Part shown: positions 25,879-34,873 of the stretch, in pieces
How the letters are laid out: the number at the start of each line of letters is the position of its first letter
Numbering within the stretch: the stretch's first letter is position 1
Assembly: GCF_041435195.1 (NCBI RefSeq)
Contig: NZ_CP108106.1
Location: 7,763,001-7,827,000, forward strand
Reading direction: 5' to 3'
Length of the DNA stretch: 64,000 nt
Origin: Streptomyces sp. NBC_00224
GTDB lineage: Bacteria; Actinomycetota; Actinomycetes; Streptomycetales; Streptomycetaceae
The notes under the pieces: model-generated
Seen by the model: only the letters and a program-made list of their open reading frames with translations
Databases searched by the model: none
Told to the model about the DNA's origin: nothing
Program-made: the position numbers and the translations under genes

Positions 25879-26943
25879 TCACGGCGCGTCGGCCGTCCAC
25901 CACCGCGCTTTGTACAGGCTCGACCCCTTGAGCTCCTCCTCGCCGCCGGGCCCGTGGAAGCGGATGCGCGAAGTGCACCAGGAGCAGGGGGCGCCCGGCT
26001 CGGGGCTGACGGTCAGGACCTGCCCGGTGACCGGGTTCTGGCTGACGCTCTTGACCGTGGGCCGGTCGACGGCGCTCTGGTCCGCGTACGGGACGAACGC
26101 GCCGGTGCGGACGGCGAACCGGCGCACATGGCCGCTCGTCGACAGCCACATCGGGGCGTCCGCGCCGAGCGCCCGCGCCAGATCGTGGCCGCCGGACTCG
26201 GGCAGCGCGAGGGTGCGCGCCGCCGTCAGCCGCGGGCCCGCGGCGCCGCCCTCCACGGCGAGGCCCACGATCAGCTCGTTGCCGAGCGCCCACAGCAGCC
26301 CGCTGCCCGCGTCCCAGAGCAGCCCGTGCGCGCCGGGCAGCGCGAACGAGGCGTACACCCCGGAGCGCGCGCCCTGCGAGGCGGTGTAGACGCGGACGAA
26401 GCCGCCGGTGCTCGCCGCCACCGCGATGTTGCCGTCCGGCAGCAGCTCGACGCTGTGCGGGTTGGTCCACGCGGGCAGCGACGCCGCCCAGTACACCGCC
26501 CCGCCCTCGCGGTGGACCGCCGCCACGAACCCGCCGGAGGCACAGGTCAGCAGGAGCGGGCCGGAGGCGGTGGACCGGGCCTTGGCCTCGCTGACGTTCC
26601 GCCAGCCGCTGCCCGGATCGAGATCCGCGAGGCCGGGGTCGTCCACGGGCGTCCAGGACCACAGCGGCAGCAGATCGGCGGCCCGCGCCGTCCGGTCGGG
26701 ATTCCCGGAACGCCAGTAGGCGCTGGTCGCATCGAGGAGGAGCACGGACTGGGACGCCTGGTCGCAGGCGAGGATCAGGGTCTGCGGCGCCCCGGGCGCC
26801 CGGGACGCGGAAGCGGTGGACGGGGCCCGCCCGGCCGCGTGGGCCGTCGGCGCCGCCAGCGCGGCGAGCCCGCCGGCCACAGCGGCGCGCAGCAGGGCCC
26901 GGCGGGGGGCGCGCGGAGAGGATGCGGATCGCGTCGTGGACAC
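25879..26943 (-). CDS. Secreted DUF6528 family protein
   Basis: An exported protein of 354 residues that I recognise as DUF6528, of unknown function. The GTG start is followed by a signal peptide (RRALLRAAVAGGLAALAAPTAHA). The mature part looks like a six- or seven-bladed propeller with repeated strands: LILACDQASQSVLLLD, GPLLLTCASGGFVAAV, NIAVAASTGGFVRVYTA, GLLWALGNELIVGL. The C-terminus has a WCTSRIRFHGPGG segment with two cysteines. A TGACAG palindrome lies 13 bases upstream of the start, matching the one before the convergent gene. That points to shared regulation. Confidence 0.8.
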   Translation of the reverse strand: MSTTRSASSPRAPRRALLRAAVAGGLAALAAPTAHAAGRAPSTASASRAPGAPQTLILACDQASQSVLLLDATSAYWRSGNPDRTARAADLLPLWSWTPVDDPGLADLDPGSGWRNVSEAKARSTASGPLLLTCASGGFVAAVHREGGAVYWAASLPAWTNPHSVELLPDGNIAVAASTGGFVRVYTASQGARSGVYASFALPGAHGLLWDAGSGLLWALGNELIVGLAVEGGAAGPRLTAARTLALPESGGHDLARALGADAPMWLSTSGHVRRFAVRTGAFVPYADQSAVDRPTVKSVSQNPVTGQVLTVSPEPGAPCSWCTSRIRFHGPGGEEELKGSSLYKARWWTADAP

Positions 26944-26955
26944 GGGGCCCTACGT

Positions 26956-26970
26956 TGACAGGCGCTGTCA
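26956..26970. promoter_or_regulatory. Palindrome TGACAG-GCG-CTGTCA upstream of DUF6528
   Basis: A 15-base palindrome with 6-base arms, centred about 20 bases upstream of the DUF6528 start, on top of or near the start site. It repeats the TGACAG/CTGTCA halves found at 24724-24741 with one extra spacer base. This placement would block transcription if a repressor bound. Confidence 0.65.
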
Positions 26971-27086
26971 TTTCATACGGCGACGGGGCGCCGAGTCCGC
27001 GCCCACTCCACCCGGACGGGCCAGCGGGTCCCCGGGCGCACCGGGCTCGGCGGGCGGTGCCGTCGCGCGCACCCGACTATGGAGCG

Positions 27087-28076
27087 GTGAACACCACGTC
27101 GCACATCGCACCCGGGGGGTTTCTGACGCGCCCGATGGACAAGGCCGACGTGCCCGCCTGGCTGGACCTGCGCGGCGACGCGGAGCGGGTCGACCGCACC
27201 GGCCACCACGTCGACGCGGACGACCTCGCCGAAGAGCTGGAGAACCCCAAGCTGGACCTGGAGCGGGACACCCTGACGCTCTGGGACGGCGCGCGGATGG
27301 TCGCGTACGCCCTGGTGCACGCCCCGGACGGCGCCGTGGACGCGGCCCGCTTCCGCGGTGACGCGGCGGTCCGGCCCGAGTGGCGGCGCCAGGGGCTCGG
27401 CCGCCATCTGGTCGCCTGGATGGACTCCCGGGCCCGCGCGCTCTACGCCGAGGGCTTCACGCACCTGCCCGGCGAGCTCCTGATCAGCGGGAAGTCCGGC
27501 GACGCCAACCTGCTGGCGCTCGCCGCGAGCGCCTCCTTCACCGCCTGCCGCTGGTGGTTCGAGATGATCCACCCGCTCAACACGGGCCGCCCGATGACCG
27601 GAGGCGTACCGGAGGGACTGCGGCTGGTGGCGTTCGAGCCCGGATACGACGAGGTCACCCGGCTGGCCCACAACGACGCCTTCCGGGACCACTGGGACTT
27701 CACCGAGATGGACGGGACCGACTGGCGGACCTGGGTCGTGGGCGCCCGCTCGTTCCGCCCTGCCCTGTCGCGGCTGCTCCTCGACGGGGACGAGGTGGTG
27801 GCGTATCTGATCGCCGAGGAGTACGACGCCGACACCGCCGCCGAAGGCACCCGCGACTGCCACATCGGCTATCTCGCCACCCGCCGCTCGCACCGGGGCC
27901 GCGGCGCCGCCCCCGCCCTGATGGCCGCCACCCTCGATGCGGCCCTGACCCGCGGCTACGACAGCGCCTCGCTCACCGTAGACACCGCCAACCCGTCCGG
28001 CGCCCTGGGCCTCTACGAACGGCTGGGCTTCACCACCCACCGCGAATACGTCACCTACGCCCGGCCGCTGGGGTAG
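27087..28076 (+). CDS. GNAT N-acetyltransferase with two GNAT modules
   Basis: A cytoplasmic acetyl-CoA-dependent acyltransferase of 329 residues. The N-terminal half carries VRPEWRRQGLGRHLVAWM, a Q/RxxGxG/A acetyl-CoA loop. The second half carries RRSHRGRGAAPALMAATL and ends LGLYERLGFTTHREYVTYARPLG, the typical GNAT ending. This two-module layout resembles mycothiol synthase-type proteins, but the substrate is unknown. The GTG at 27087 has GGAG close upstream. A hairpin follows the stop. The gene is convergent with an M4 protease. Confidence 0.85.
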   Translation: MNTTSHIAPGGFLTRPMDKADVPAWLDLRGDAERVDRTGHHVDADDLAEELENPKLDLERDTLTLWDGARMVAYALVHAPDGAVDAARFRGDAAVRPEWRRQGLGRHLVAWMDSRARALYAEGFTHLPGELLISGKSGDANLLALAASASFTACRWWFEMIHPLNTGRPMTGGVPEGLRLVAFEPGYDEVTRLAHNDAFRDHWDFTEMDGTDWRTWVVGARSFRPALSRLLLDGDEVVAYLIAEEYDADTAAEGTRDCHIGYLATRRSHRGRGAAPALMAATLDAALTRGYDSASLTVDTANPSGALGLYERLGFTTHREYVTYARPLG

Positions 28077-28077
28077 C

Positions 28078-28109
28078 GCCGAGCCGCCGCACACATGGGG
28101 CGGCTCGGC
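28078..28109. terminator. Hairpin between GNAT and M4 genes
   Basis: An 11-bp perfect stem (GCCGAGCCGCC pairing with GGCGGCTCGGC) with a 10-base loop between convergent genes. Confidence 0.8.
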
Positions 28110-28125
28110 ACGGGCAGGGCTCGGG

Positions 28126-29235
28126 TCAGTTCACGTTGACGGCGCTCCAGGCCGCCGCCACCGCCGCGTACTCGGTGCTGCCTGCCCCGTACAGCTCGCG
28201 GGCGGCGGCGAGCGTGGAGGTGCGGGCGGCGCGGTAGTTCGCGTTGGAGGTCAAGTACTGGGTCAGGGCGCGGTACCAGATCGCCGCCGCCTTCGTGCGG
28301 CCGATGCCGAGGAGCTTGGCGCCGTTGACGGTGGGGCTGTCGTACGTGATCCCGTTGATCACCCGGGGGCCGCTGCCCTCCGCGAGCAGGAAGAAGAAGT
28401 GGTTGGCCACGCCGGAGCCGTAGTGCGGGTCCAGGTTGGGCAGCGACGGTGACCAGTAGTCCGGCGAGACGCCGTCGCGGGAGGGGCGGTCCATGTAGCG
28501 CAGGGGTGTGCCGTCGCCGTTGAAGTCGGGCTTCTCGCCGATGAAGTAGTCCGGCACATCGGCCGGGATGTCGGCGTAGAACTCGACCATCGTGGCGAAG
28601 ATGTCCGAAGTGGCCTCGTTGAGCGAGCCGGGTTCGCCGCTGTAGCCGAGCCCGGCGGTGGCCGAGGTGACCCCGTGCGTGATCTCGTGGGCGCCGATGT
28701 CGAGAGCGGTGAGAGGGTGTGCGTTGCCCGGCCCGTCACCGTAGTTGATGCACCCGCACGCGTCGCTCCAGAAGACGTTGGGGTAGTTGGAGCCGTAGTG
28801 CACGACGCTGCGGACGCCCTTGCCGTCGTTGCGTACGCCCAGGCGGTTGAACGACGACTTGTAGTAGTCCCACACCGACGCCGCCGCGAACTGGGCGTCC
28901 ACCCCCACGGACTGGCGATTGGTCGGCAGCCCGTTGCCCCATACGTTGTCGGCGTCGGAGAAGATGGCGTGCGTCTGCCCGTCCACGGTGTTGGTGTTGC
29001 CCCGGGTCGGGTCCTGGAGCAGGTACGACGTGGCCGTCCTCGTGGTCGTCAGCGGCACCTTGCCGTCGAAGATCCCGGTGCCGCTGCCCAGGGCGGGGGA
29101 GTCGGCCGCGGCGGGCGGTGCGCCGGTCAGGCCCGCGACGGTGGCCGATACGGCGAGTACGGCCGCCGCGAGCGCGGCCCGGCCGCGTCCGGTGGTGTGC
29201 GTGGATCTGGTGCCGCGGTTCCTCTGTCGGTCCAT
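28126..29235 (-). CDS. Secreted M4 metalloprotease lacking the usual propeptide
   Basis: A thermolysin-family neutral protease of 369 residues. Zinc and catalytic residues are intact: HEITH at 183-187 and the third ligand E207 in NEATSD. A signal peptide follows the start (ALAAAVLAVSATVAGLTGAPPAAA). The mature domain begins almost at once (LGSGTGIFDGKVPL), so the FTP/PepSY pro-region present in the other two M4 proteins of this window is missing. Such propeptides act as intramolecular chaperones, so folding may use another protein or be slow. It is next to a full-length M4 gene on the same strand (223-base gap). Confidence 0.9.
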   Translation of the reverse strand: MDRQRNRGTRSTHTTGRGRAALAAAVLAVSATVAGLTGAPPAAADSPALGSGTGIFDGKVPLTTTRTATSYLLQDPTRGNTNTVDGQTHAIFSDADNVWGNGLPTNRQSVGVDAQFAAASVWDYYKSSFNRLGVRNDGKGVRSVVHYGSNYPNVFWSDACGCINYGDGPGNAHPLTALDIGAHEITHGVTSATAGLGYSGEPGSLNEATSDIFATMVEFYADIPADVPDYFIGEKPDFNGDGTPLRYMDRPSRDGVSPDYWSPSLPNLDPHYGSGVANHFFFLLAEGSGPRVINGITYDSPTVNGAKLLGIGRTKAAAIWYRALTQYLTSNANYRAARTSTLAAARELYGAGSTEYAAVAAAWSAVNVN

Positions 29236-29408
29236 CTGCTGCCTGCCCCTCGGTCGGCGACGCGGGCGCGGTGGCGCCTCGCTCTCGGGGCGCCGGGTGG
29301 GCGCCGGGTCGCAGCATGGGGGAGCGGGGCGCGGGTTGGCAGGATCCCGTCAAGAAAATGGCTCGGCTTCGCCGCTGGGGCGATGGAATCCGGTCATTGA
29401 ACGGCGAA

Positions 29409-29437
29409 GGCGCCCCCGCGGCTCTCGCGGGGGCGCC
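29409..29437. terminator. Hairpin after the full-length M4 gene
   Basis: A 12-bp perfect stem (GGCGCCCCCGCG pairing with CGCGGGGGCGCC) with a 5-base loop. It lies 22 bases downstream of the M4 stop and separates it from the next M4 gene. Confidence 0.85.
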
Positions 29438-29458
29438 TCCTCGGATCTACGCCGGACG

Positions 29459-31267
29459 TCAGTGCTTCGGCGTGTTCGCCGCGGTGACGTTGACGGCGGC
29501 CCAGGCCTTGTCGACCGTCTTGTACTCGACGCTGCTCGCGCCGTACAGGTCGGTCGCCGCCTTCAGCGTCGCCGTGCGGGCGTCGTGGAAGTCGGTCGTG
29601 GAGACCATGTAGCGGGACAGGGCGCGGTAGAAGATCTGCGTCGCCTTGTCCCGGCCGATGCCGGTCACGGTCGAGCCGTCGTACGTCGGCGAGTCGTAGT
29701 CGACCGCGCCGATCGTCTTCTTGCCGCTGCCCTCGGCGAGCAGGTAGTACGCGTGCGAGGAGACGCCGGAACCGGCGTGCACCTCGGTGTCGTACGACGC
29801 CGCCGACCAGTAGTCGACCGTGCCCTCAAGCGTGTCGAGCGACGGCTTGTCCAGACGGCGCAGGAAGGTCTGGGCCAGGCCCAGCTTCTCGCCCATCAGG
29901 TAGTTCGGCGCGTTGTTCGGGTTGTTGGTCTGGAACTCGACCGCGCTGCCGAAGATGTCCGCCAGCGACTCGTTGAGCGAGCCCGCCTCACCGAACTGGT
30001 TGTCGTTCGCGTCGACCCGGGTCGGCTGCAGGTTGGCCGTGGCGTCGACGACGCCGTGGCTGAGCTCGTGGCCCGTGACGTCGAGCACGACCAGCGGCTT
30101 GGTGAAGGTCTGGCCGTCACCGTCGCCGTAGAGCATGCAGCCGCAGTCCGAGTACCAGAAGGCGTTGCCGACGTTGGTGCCGAAGTGCACCATCGCGCGG
30201 GCACCGGCGCCGTCGTTCTTGATGCCGTTGCGGCCCAGCACCTTCTTGTAGAAGTCGAGGGTGCTGGCGACACCGAACTGGGCGTCCACGGCAGCCGTCT
30301 GACGGCTGCTCAGGGCGCTGTTGCCCCAGGTGTTGTTGGTGCTGGTGAACGGCTTGCCCTGGGAGAACTGCACCACCTCGCGGCCGCCCGCGTCGCGCGT
30401 CTCGGTGTTGCCGCGCGAGGCGTCCTTGAGCAGGTAGGAGGTTGTGCCGGTCTTCAGCGTGTTCAGCGGGACCTTGCCGACGTACAGCGAGTTGCCGGAG
30501 CCGATCGAGGGGATGCCCGCGGTCTTCGGCGGGTTGAACGGCCGGGCCGGGGAGGCCGAGGCGGCCGCACCGGAGGGCGCGGTCGCACCGGTCTGGGGCG
30601 TGACCTTCTCGCCGCGCTGGCGCAGCTTCGCCTTCAGCTGCGGCGAGACGAACTGGTCGTTGACCGGGGCGTTGCTGAGCACGGCACCGGTGGCGGCGTC
30701 GACGACGACCGTGCGGGCGCCGCCCGCCTCGGTTGTCTTGCTGCCGGTGACCTTGATCTGGTACGCGAGTGCCGTGCGGCCGGCGCGCGCGTCGACGACC
30801 AGCTCGGCCGAGTCGGCGTCGCCCTTCGCCACCGAGGCCGCCTTCGCCTTGGCCTGCTCGGCCGTCAGCTTCGGGGTCTTGGCGGGAACGGCGACCTGCT
30901 TGCGGGTGGCCCGGGTCACGTCCAGGTACGCGGACTTGGCGTCGAGGTGGACGACCAGGTCGCCGCCGAGGACCGGCAGGCCCTTGTGGGCGCGGACGAA
31001 CCGGACGTGCTGCTTGCCGTCCGGGTCGATCAGCGTGTCGGTGGCCGTCAGGGTGTCGTCCTTGGAGACACCGGTGGCGGAGGCGTGCGCGAAGGCGGCG
31101 GCGCGCGCCGCGTCCACGACCGACTTGGCGGACTTGACGGAGGCGACGGAGGAAGTCCCGGTGGCGGCGGAGGTCGCGACGGCGGTGCCCACGCCCCCTG
31201 CCGTGATGGTCGCGGCCGTGGTGACGGCCAGGGCGATCGCCAGTCTGCGTATGTGGGGTGTACGCAC
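29459..31267 (-). CDS. Secreted M4 metalloprotease with FTP/PepSY propeptide
   Basis: An exported thermolysin-type protease of 602 residues. A signal peptide (IRRLAIALAVTTAATITAGG) is followed by an FTP propeptide (VRFVRAHKGLPVLGGDLVVHLD at about 88-109) and a PepSY-like region. A Ser/Ala/Pro linker (about 222-248) leads into the peptidase domain. The zinc site is HELSH at 400-404 with E433 in NESLAD. The final 20 residues are family-typical (EYKTVDKAWAAVNV). It would degrade extracellular protein. Its promoter lies in the 429-base gap 31268-31696. Confidence 0.94.
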   Translation of the reverse strand: MRTPHIRRLAIALAVTTAATITAGGVGTAVATSAATGTSSVASVKSAKSVVDAARAAAFAHASATGVSKDDTLTATDTLIDPDGKQHVRFVRAHKGLPVLGGDLVVHLDAKSAYLDVTRATRKQVAVPAKTPKLTAEQAKAKAASVAKGDADSAELVVDARAGRTALAYQIKVTGSKTTEAGGARTVVVDAATGAVLSNAPVNDQFVSPQLKAKLRQRGEKVTPQTGATAPSGAAASASPARPFNPPKTAGIPSIGSGNSLYVGKVPLNTLKTGTTSYLLKDASRGNTETRDAGGREVVQFSQGKPFTSTNNTWGNSALSSRQTAAVDAQFGVASTLDFYKKVLGRNGIKNDGAGARAMVHFGTNVGNAFWYSDCGCMLYGDGDGQTFTKPLVVLDVTGHELSHGVVDATANLQPTRVDANDNQFGEAGSLNESLADIFGSAVEFQTNNPNNAPNYLMGEKLGLAQTFLRRLDKPSLDTLEGTVDYWSAASYDTEVHAGSGVSSHAYYLLAEGSGKKTIGAVDYDSPTYDGSTVTGIGRDKATQIFYRALSRYMVSTTDFHDARTATLKAATDLYGASSVEYKTVDKAWAAVNVTAANTPKH

Positions 31268-31696
31268 TATGGGGGGTCCTTATGTGTTGCGGGGGCGGCC
31301 GGCTACAACCGCCCGTACGCGCGGTGCCCTTGAGCACCGCGGGGACTGTGTGGCCCCGAGCGAACCCTGCTACGCCTGACATGTGCATGTAAAGGCGTTT
31401 GTTCGGCTTATGTGCCTTTGGAACTCAGATTTAACAATCGTCCCCGCGCAACCGAACGGAGGGCGACGGGCTGTGTGTTCTCTGTGTTCCTTCTGTGTGC
31501 CACTGGTCCAGATGCGCGCACGGCGAGGTTGGTTGCGCCGCCCGCGCACTGTGCTGGTGATCACAGTGCACGGGTGGTGCTTCCTCCATGTACGTACGGT
31601 GCTTTCTCCGCGTACGGGGCGAAACGCGCATGTTCCAGCAGGTCGGCCGGGGTGTGATCCTCTCACCCCACCCGCTCCACGGTCGGTGCGGGGGTG
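31268..31696. other. 429-base promoter gap of the full-length M4 gene
   Basis: No convincing gene lies here. At 31471-31498 there are three CTGTGT copies spaced 11 bases apart, read as ACACAG on the M4 coding strand. They would face the same side of the DNA helix and may be binding half-sites. Otherwise nothing definite is seen. Confidence 0.4.
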
Positions 31697-32983
31697 TCAG
31701 CCCCCCGACGGGCCGGTCCAGTCGGCGGCGACATGGCCGATCCGCACCCGCTGCGGATGGTCGCCGACCGCGACGGACACCGTCTTCTGCCCGGTCGCGA
31801 AGTCGATCGCGGTGATCCGGTCCGCCCCGGCCTCGGAGATGACGCAGGACTCGCCGTCCCCGCTCACGGTCGCCCAGTACGGCTTGGACGCGGGAACCAG
31901 CGGGCCCTCCCGCAACGTTGTACGGTCGACGACCGTCGCGTAGTCGTCCATCGTCCCGGCGACGCAGAGCTTGGCCCCGTCGGGGCTGATCGACAGCCCG
32001 TGGTGGCGCGAGTCGTTGACCCAGGTGGTGCGGTCCTCGCTGGTCGCGGGGTTCTTGGGGAGCGTCTTGGACCGGGTGATCCGGTCGTTGGCGATGTCGT
32101 ATTCGAGGAAGCCGTTGAAGAACGACACCTGGAAGTAGAGCTTCGACTCGTCGGGTGTGAAGACCACCGGCCGGACGGCGTCGGAGAGGTCCTTGCGGCC
32201 GAACGCGTCGAGCCGGTCGCGCATGTCGATGGTCTTGACGGGCTTGAAGGTGTGCGCGTCCACGACGGTGATGTGCCGGTCGCCCTTCGTCCAGTCCAGC
32301 CACGGTTCGTCGAGGGCCGTGTTGACCTCGCCGATCGCCATGTTCCACAGATACCTGCCGCCGTCGGTGAAGACGTTCTCGTGGGGTTTGTCGCCGGTCG
32401 CGAACGAGCCGAGCTGCCGGCCGGTCGCGATGTCGAGCACATGCACGGTGTTCGAGGTGGAGGCGGAGACGGCGACCCGGGTGCCGTCGGGGGAGACGGC
32501 CATGTGGTCCGAGCGGTAACCCGACACGGGGAAGCGCCAGTTGATGCGTCCGGTGGCCAGGTCGATCGACACGACGTCGGCGAAGCTGGGCCGGGAGACC
32601 ACTACGGCGGAGCCGTCGGGCGTGGAGTACATGTCGTCGACGAACTGGTCGTGGCCCTCGCCGGGCCCCTGTCTGATGCCGAGGAAATAGGCCAGTTTGA
32701 TCGGGTTGAGGTAGATCTCGGCCATCCGCTGGTCCTTGTCCGGGATGACGTTCACCCGCCCGATCCGGGCCAGGTCGCCGCTGGACCTGACGACGTCGGC
32801 GGTGCCGTCCCAGTTGTTGCCCACGAACAGGACCTCCCGCAGTACCGCGGCGCCGGAGGGCTTCGCCCCGGTCGCGGAATCGGAGGCCGAAGGGGGCGCG
32901 GACGCGGTCGCGGCCGCGGAGGACCCGGCCACGGCCAGGGTCACCACGGCCGCCAGGGAGCCGAGCGTTCGGTAGACGGGCAT
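31697..32983 (-). CDS. Secreted YncE/NHL-like beta-propeller protein
   Basis: An exported protein of 428 residues. The ATG at 32983 has CGGAGTGA upstream, and a signal peptide (LGSLAAVVTLAVAGSSAAATASA) follows; a longer in-frame start adds only 13 residues. The mature part shows repeated YVTN-type blades: VVSIDLATGRINWRFPV, SPDGTRVAVSASTSNTVHVLDIATGRQLGSF, ITVVDAHTFKPVKTIDM, ITAIDFATGQKTVSVAVGDHPQRVRIG. The role could be quinoprotein-like binding or surface structure; no catalytic residues are visible. It lies between the M4 gene and a long secreted protein. Confidence 0.75.
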   Translation of the reverse strand: MPVYRTLGSLAAVVTLAVAGSSAAATASAPPSASDSATGAKPSGAAVLREVLFVGNNWDGTADVVRSSGDLARIGRVNVIPDKDQRMAEIYLNPIKLAYFLGIRQGPGEGHDQFVDDMYSTPDGSAVVVSRPSFADVVSIDLATGRINWRFPVSGYRSDHMAVSPDGTRVAVSASTSNTVHVLDIATGRQLGSFATGDKPHENVFTDGGRYLWNMAIGEVNTALDEPWLDWTKGDRHITVVDAHTFKPVKTIDMRDRLDAFGRKDLSDAVRPVVFTPDESKLYFQVSFFNGFLEYDIANDRITRSKTLPKNPATSEDRTTWVNDSRHHGLSISPDGAKLCVAGTMDDYATVVDRTTLREGPLVPASKPYWATVSGDGESCVISEAGADRITAIDFATGQKTVSVAVGDHPQRVRIGHVAADWTGPSGG

Positions 32984-33124
32984 CGTCACTCCGGATGATC
33001 TCGTGGGGGGCATGACAATCACGGTGCGATGTGGCTACGGGACGGTAATGAGCGGCGGCCGACAAGACAAGAGCCATGACGGCGGCGGCTGCCGGGGAAG
33101 CGGGCCCGTGTCGGACACACGCGA

Positions 33125-33157
33125 ACCGCCGCCCACCCGCGACGGGTGGGCGGCGGT
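33125..33157. terminator. Very stable hairpin after the 33179 gene
   Basis: A 15-bp perfect stem (ACCGCCGCCCACCCG pairing with CGGGTGGGCGGCGGT) with a 3-base loop. It lies just downstream of the stop of the secreted protein at 33179, in the gap before the propeller gene's promoter. Confidence 0.9.
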
Positions 33158-33178
33158 CCGTGTCGGTGGACCCGGGGG

Positions 33179-34636
33179 TCAGCTCACATCGAGCGCCGTG
33201 TCGTCGATGACGAACGACGTCTGGAGCTGGGAGCCCTCGGCGCCGGTGAACTTCACGGTGACCGTCTGCCCGGCGTACGCGCCGAGGTCGAAGGTCCGCG
33301 TCGTGTAGCCACTGGCGGCGTTGAGGTTGGAGTACGTGGCGAGGGTGGACAGCACCGTTCCGCTGCCGTTGACCACCTGCGCCTTCAGCGTGTCGTAGGC
33401 CGTCGTCGTGGTCGTCTCGGCCGTGTCGACGTGCAGAGAGAAGCTGAGCTTCGCGCTGGTGCAGCCCGCCGGGATCGTCACCGGCTGGGAGAGCGTGTCG
33501 GTGTGCGCGGAGCCGTAGCCGTTCAGCCAGGCCTTGTACGTGCCCGTGCGCGCGGCCTCGCCGGAGTCGGTGGTGATGACACCGCTGGTGCCCGACCACG
33601 ATGAACTGCCCGACTCGAAACCGGGGTTGGCGAGCAGCTGGGCGGCCGTGCAGGTGCCGCCGCCCCCGCCACCACTCGAGCCCGCGGCGCCCGCGAGCCA
33701 CTCCGTACCGTTGAGGGCGAGGGCCGCGTCCGTGCCGGCCGGGTCGTTCCAGCCGTCGTAGAGGGTGTTGCCCGACTGGCCGGTGCCGTCGTCGATGGGC
33801 GAGCTGTCGCCCCAGAACGCCACCCGGCCGCTGCCGAACGTGCTGGTCGCGAAGAACGCGCCGGTGTTGCCCGAGGAGCCCGTGCGGTACACCAGACCCT
33901 TGACGGCCGGGTTGTCCGCGGGCTTCAGGGTGACCGTCGTACCGTTGCGGATGATGCTGCCGGTGACCTTGCCGAAGGAGCCGTTGAGCACCGGGTCCGT
34001 CGTGCTGGAGACGGCCCTCGGGTTGTCGGTGCCGATGTTGAGCGAGTCGATGGAGAACCCGAAGGGGTCGGTGCTGTCCACGCTGTTGTTGGTCATCAGG
34101 TCGTTGAGGACCTCGACCGCGTCGGCGCCGTCGTTGTTGCGGTCCGCGTCGGTGTGGTCGGAGATCATGAAGAGACCTCCGCCGTTCTGCACGAACTTCA
34201 TGACGGCGGTTTTTTCCGACGCCGACAGCAACACGTTCGGCTCGGGCAGCACGAACGTGTCGAAGTTCTGGAGGTCCAGCGCCGACGACGTGCCGTAGGT
34301 GATCGTGTTGCCGGAAGGCAGTGTCTTCAGCGAGTAGTCGCCCGTCTTCTGGAGCGCGACGCCCCAGGACGACAGTCCACCGGTCCAGTCCTTCTCCGCC
34401 GTGGGGTTGGCCTTCTGGCCCAGCGGGTCCGGCTGGCTCGTACCGATGATCCAGTCGGCGTTGCCGGCGGTCTCGGCCTTCGAGTTGTCGAAGAGCACAC
34501 GGTGCGGGGTGGTGGCCGCGGCGGCCGGGGGAGCGGTGACGGCCAGCGCGGCGGTACCGGCGCCGAGCATGCCGAATACGGCGAGCGTGGTCGTGAGTCT
34601 CTGCCGTGACCTTGGGGAACTCCGGGGTCGGAGCAT
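33179..34636 (-). CDS. Secreted modular protein (GATase-like domain plus C-terminal Ig/CBM-like domain)
   Basis: An exported protein of 485 residues. The ATG at 34636 has GGAGG upstream and a signal peptide follows (RLTTTLAVFGMLGAGTAALAV). Residues about 45-320 resemble a ThuA/DUF4350-type Rossmann fold (VLFDNSKAETAGNADWIIG, FVLPEPNVLLSASEKTAVMKFVQNGGGLFMISDH). A Gly-rich linker (SSGGGGGG) leads to a C-terminal beta-sandwich (LLANPGFESGSSSWSG, VTIPAGCTSAKLSFSLHV) like carbohydrate-binding or pro-protein domains. Enzymatic function is unknown. A strong terminator follows. Confidence 0.7.
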   Translation of the reverse strand: MLRPRSSPRSRQRLTTTLAVFGMLGAGTAALAVTAPPAAAATTPHRVLFDNSKAETAGNADWIIGTSQPDPLGQKANPTAEKDWTGGLSSWGVALQKTGDYSLKTLPSGNTITYGTSSALDLQNFDTFVLPEPNVLLSASEKTAVMKFVQNGGGLFMISDHTDADRNNDGADAVEVLNDLMTNNSVDSTDPFGFSIDSLNIGTDNPRAVSSTTDPVLNGSFGKVTGSIIRNGTTVTLKPADNPAVKGLVYRTGSSGNTGAFFATSTFGSGRVAFWGDSSPIDDGTGQSGNTLYDGWNDPAGTDAALALNGTEWLAGAAGSSGGGGGGTCTAAQLLANPGFESGSSSWSGTSGVITTDSGEAARTGTYKAWLNGYGSAHTDTLSQPVTIPAGCTSAKLSFSLHVDTAETTTTTAYDTLKAQVVNGSGTVLSTLATYSNLNAASGYTTRTFDLGAYAGQTVTVKFTGAEGSQLQTSFVIDDTALDVS

Positions 34637-34824
34637 CCTGCTACCTCCATGAGGGGTGGGGGAGAGGCGGTGCGGGCGCCCAGTCTGCGCGCGTAGAACG
34701 GCAGTTGGGGTACTGCCGGACGACACGTATTTGAACGGTACATGGCGAGATCGCGTCGGTGCAGTGTCCGGGCGGGGCCGATGTGAACCGGCCACCGTCC
34801 ACCGCGCCGCGCGCGGCCACGCGA

Positions 34825-34855
34825 AGGCCCCCGCCGGCCGTGCCGACGGGGGCCT
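34825..34855. terminator. Hairpin after the large sialidase-like gene
   Basis: A 14-bp stem with one mismatch (AGGCCCCCGCCGGC against GCCGACGGGGGCCT) and a 3-base loop. It lies just downstream of the 34874 gene's stop, between it and the promoter of the 33179 gene. Confidence 0.75.
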
Positions 34856-34873
34856 GATGAGCCGTCAAATCAC

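Noticed and set aside
31501..31512. ACTGGTCCAGAT as another dre site
   Set aside because: Only the left half matches; the right half ATGCGC does not restore the palindrome.
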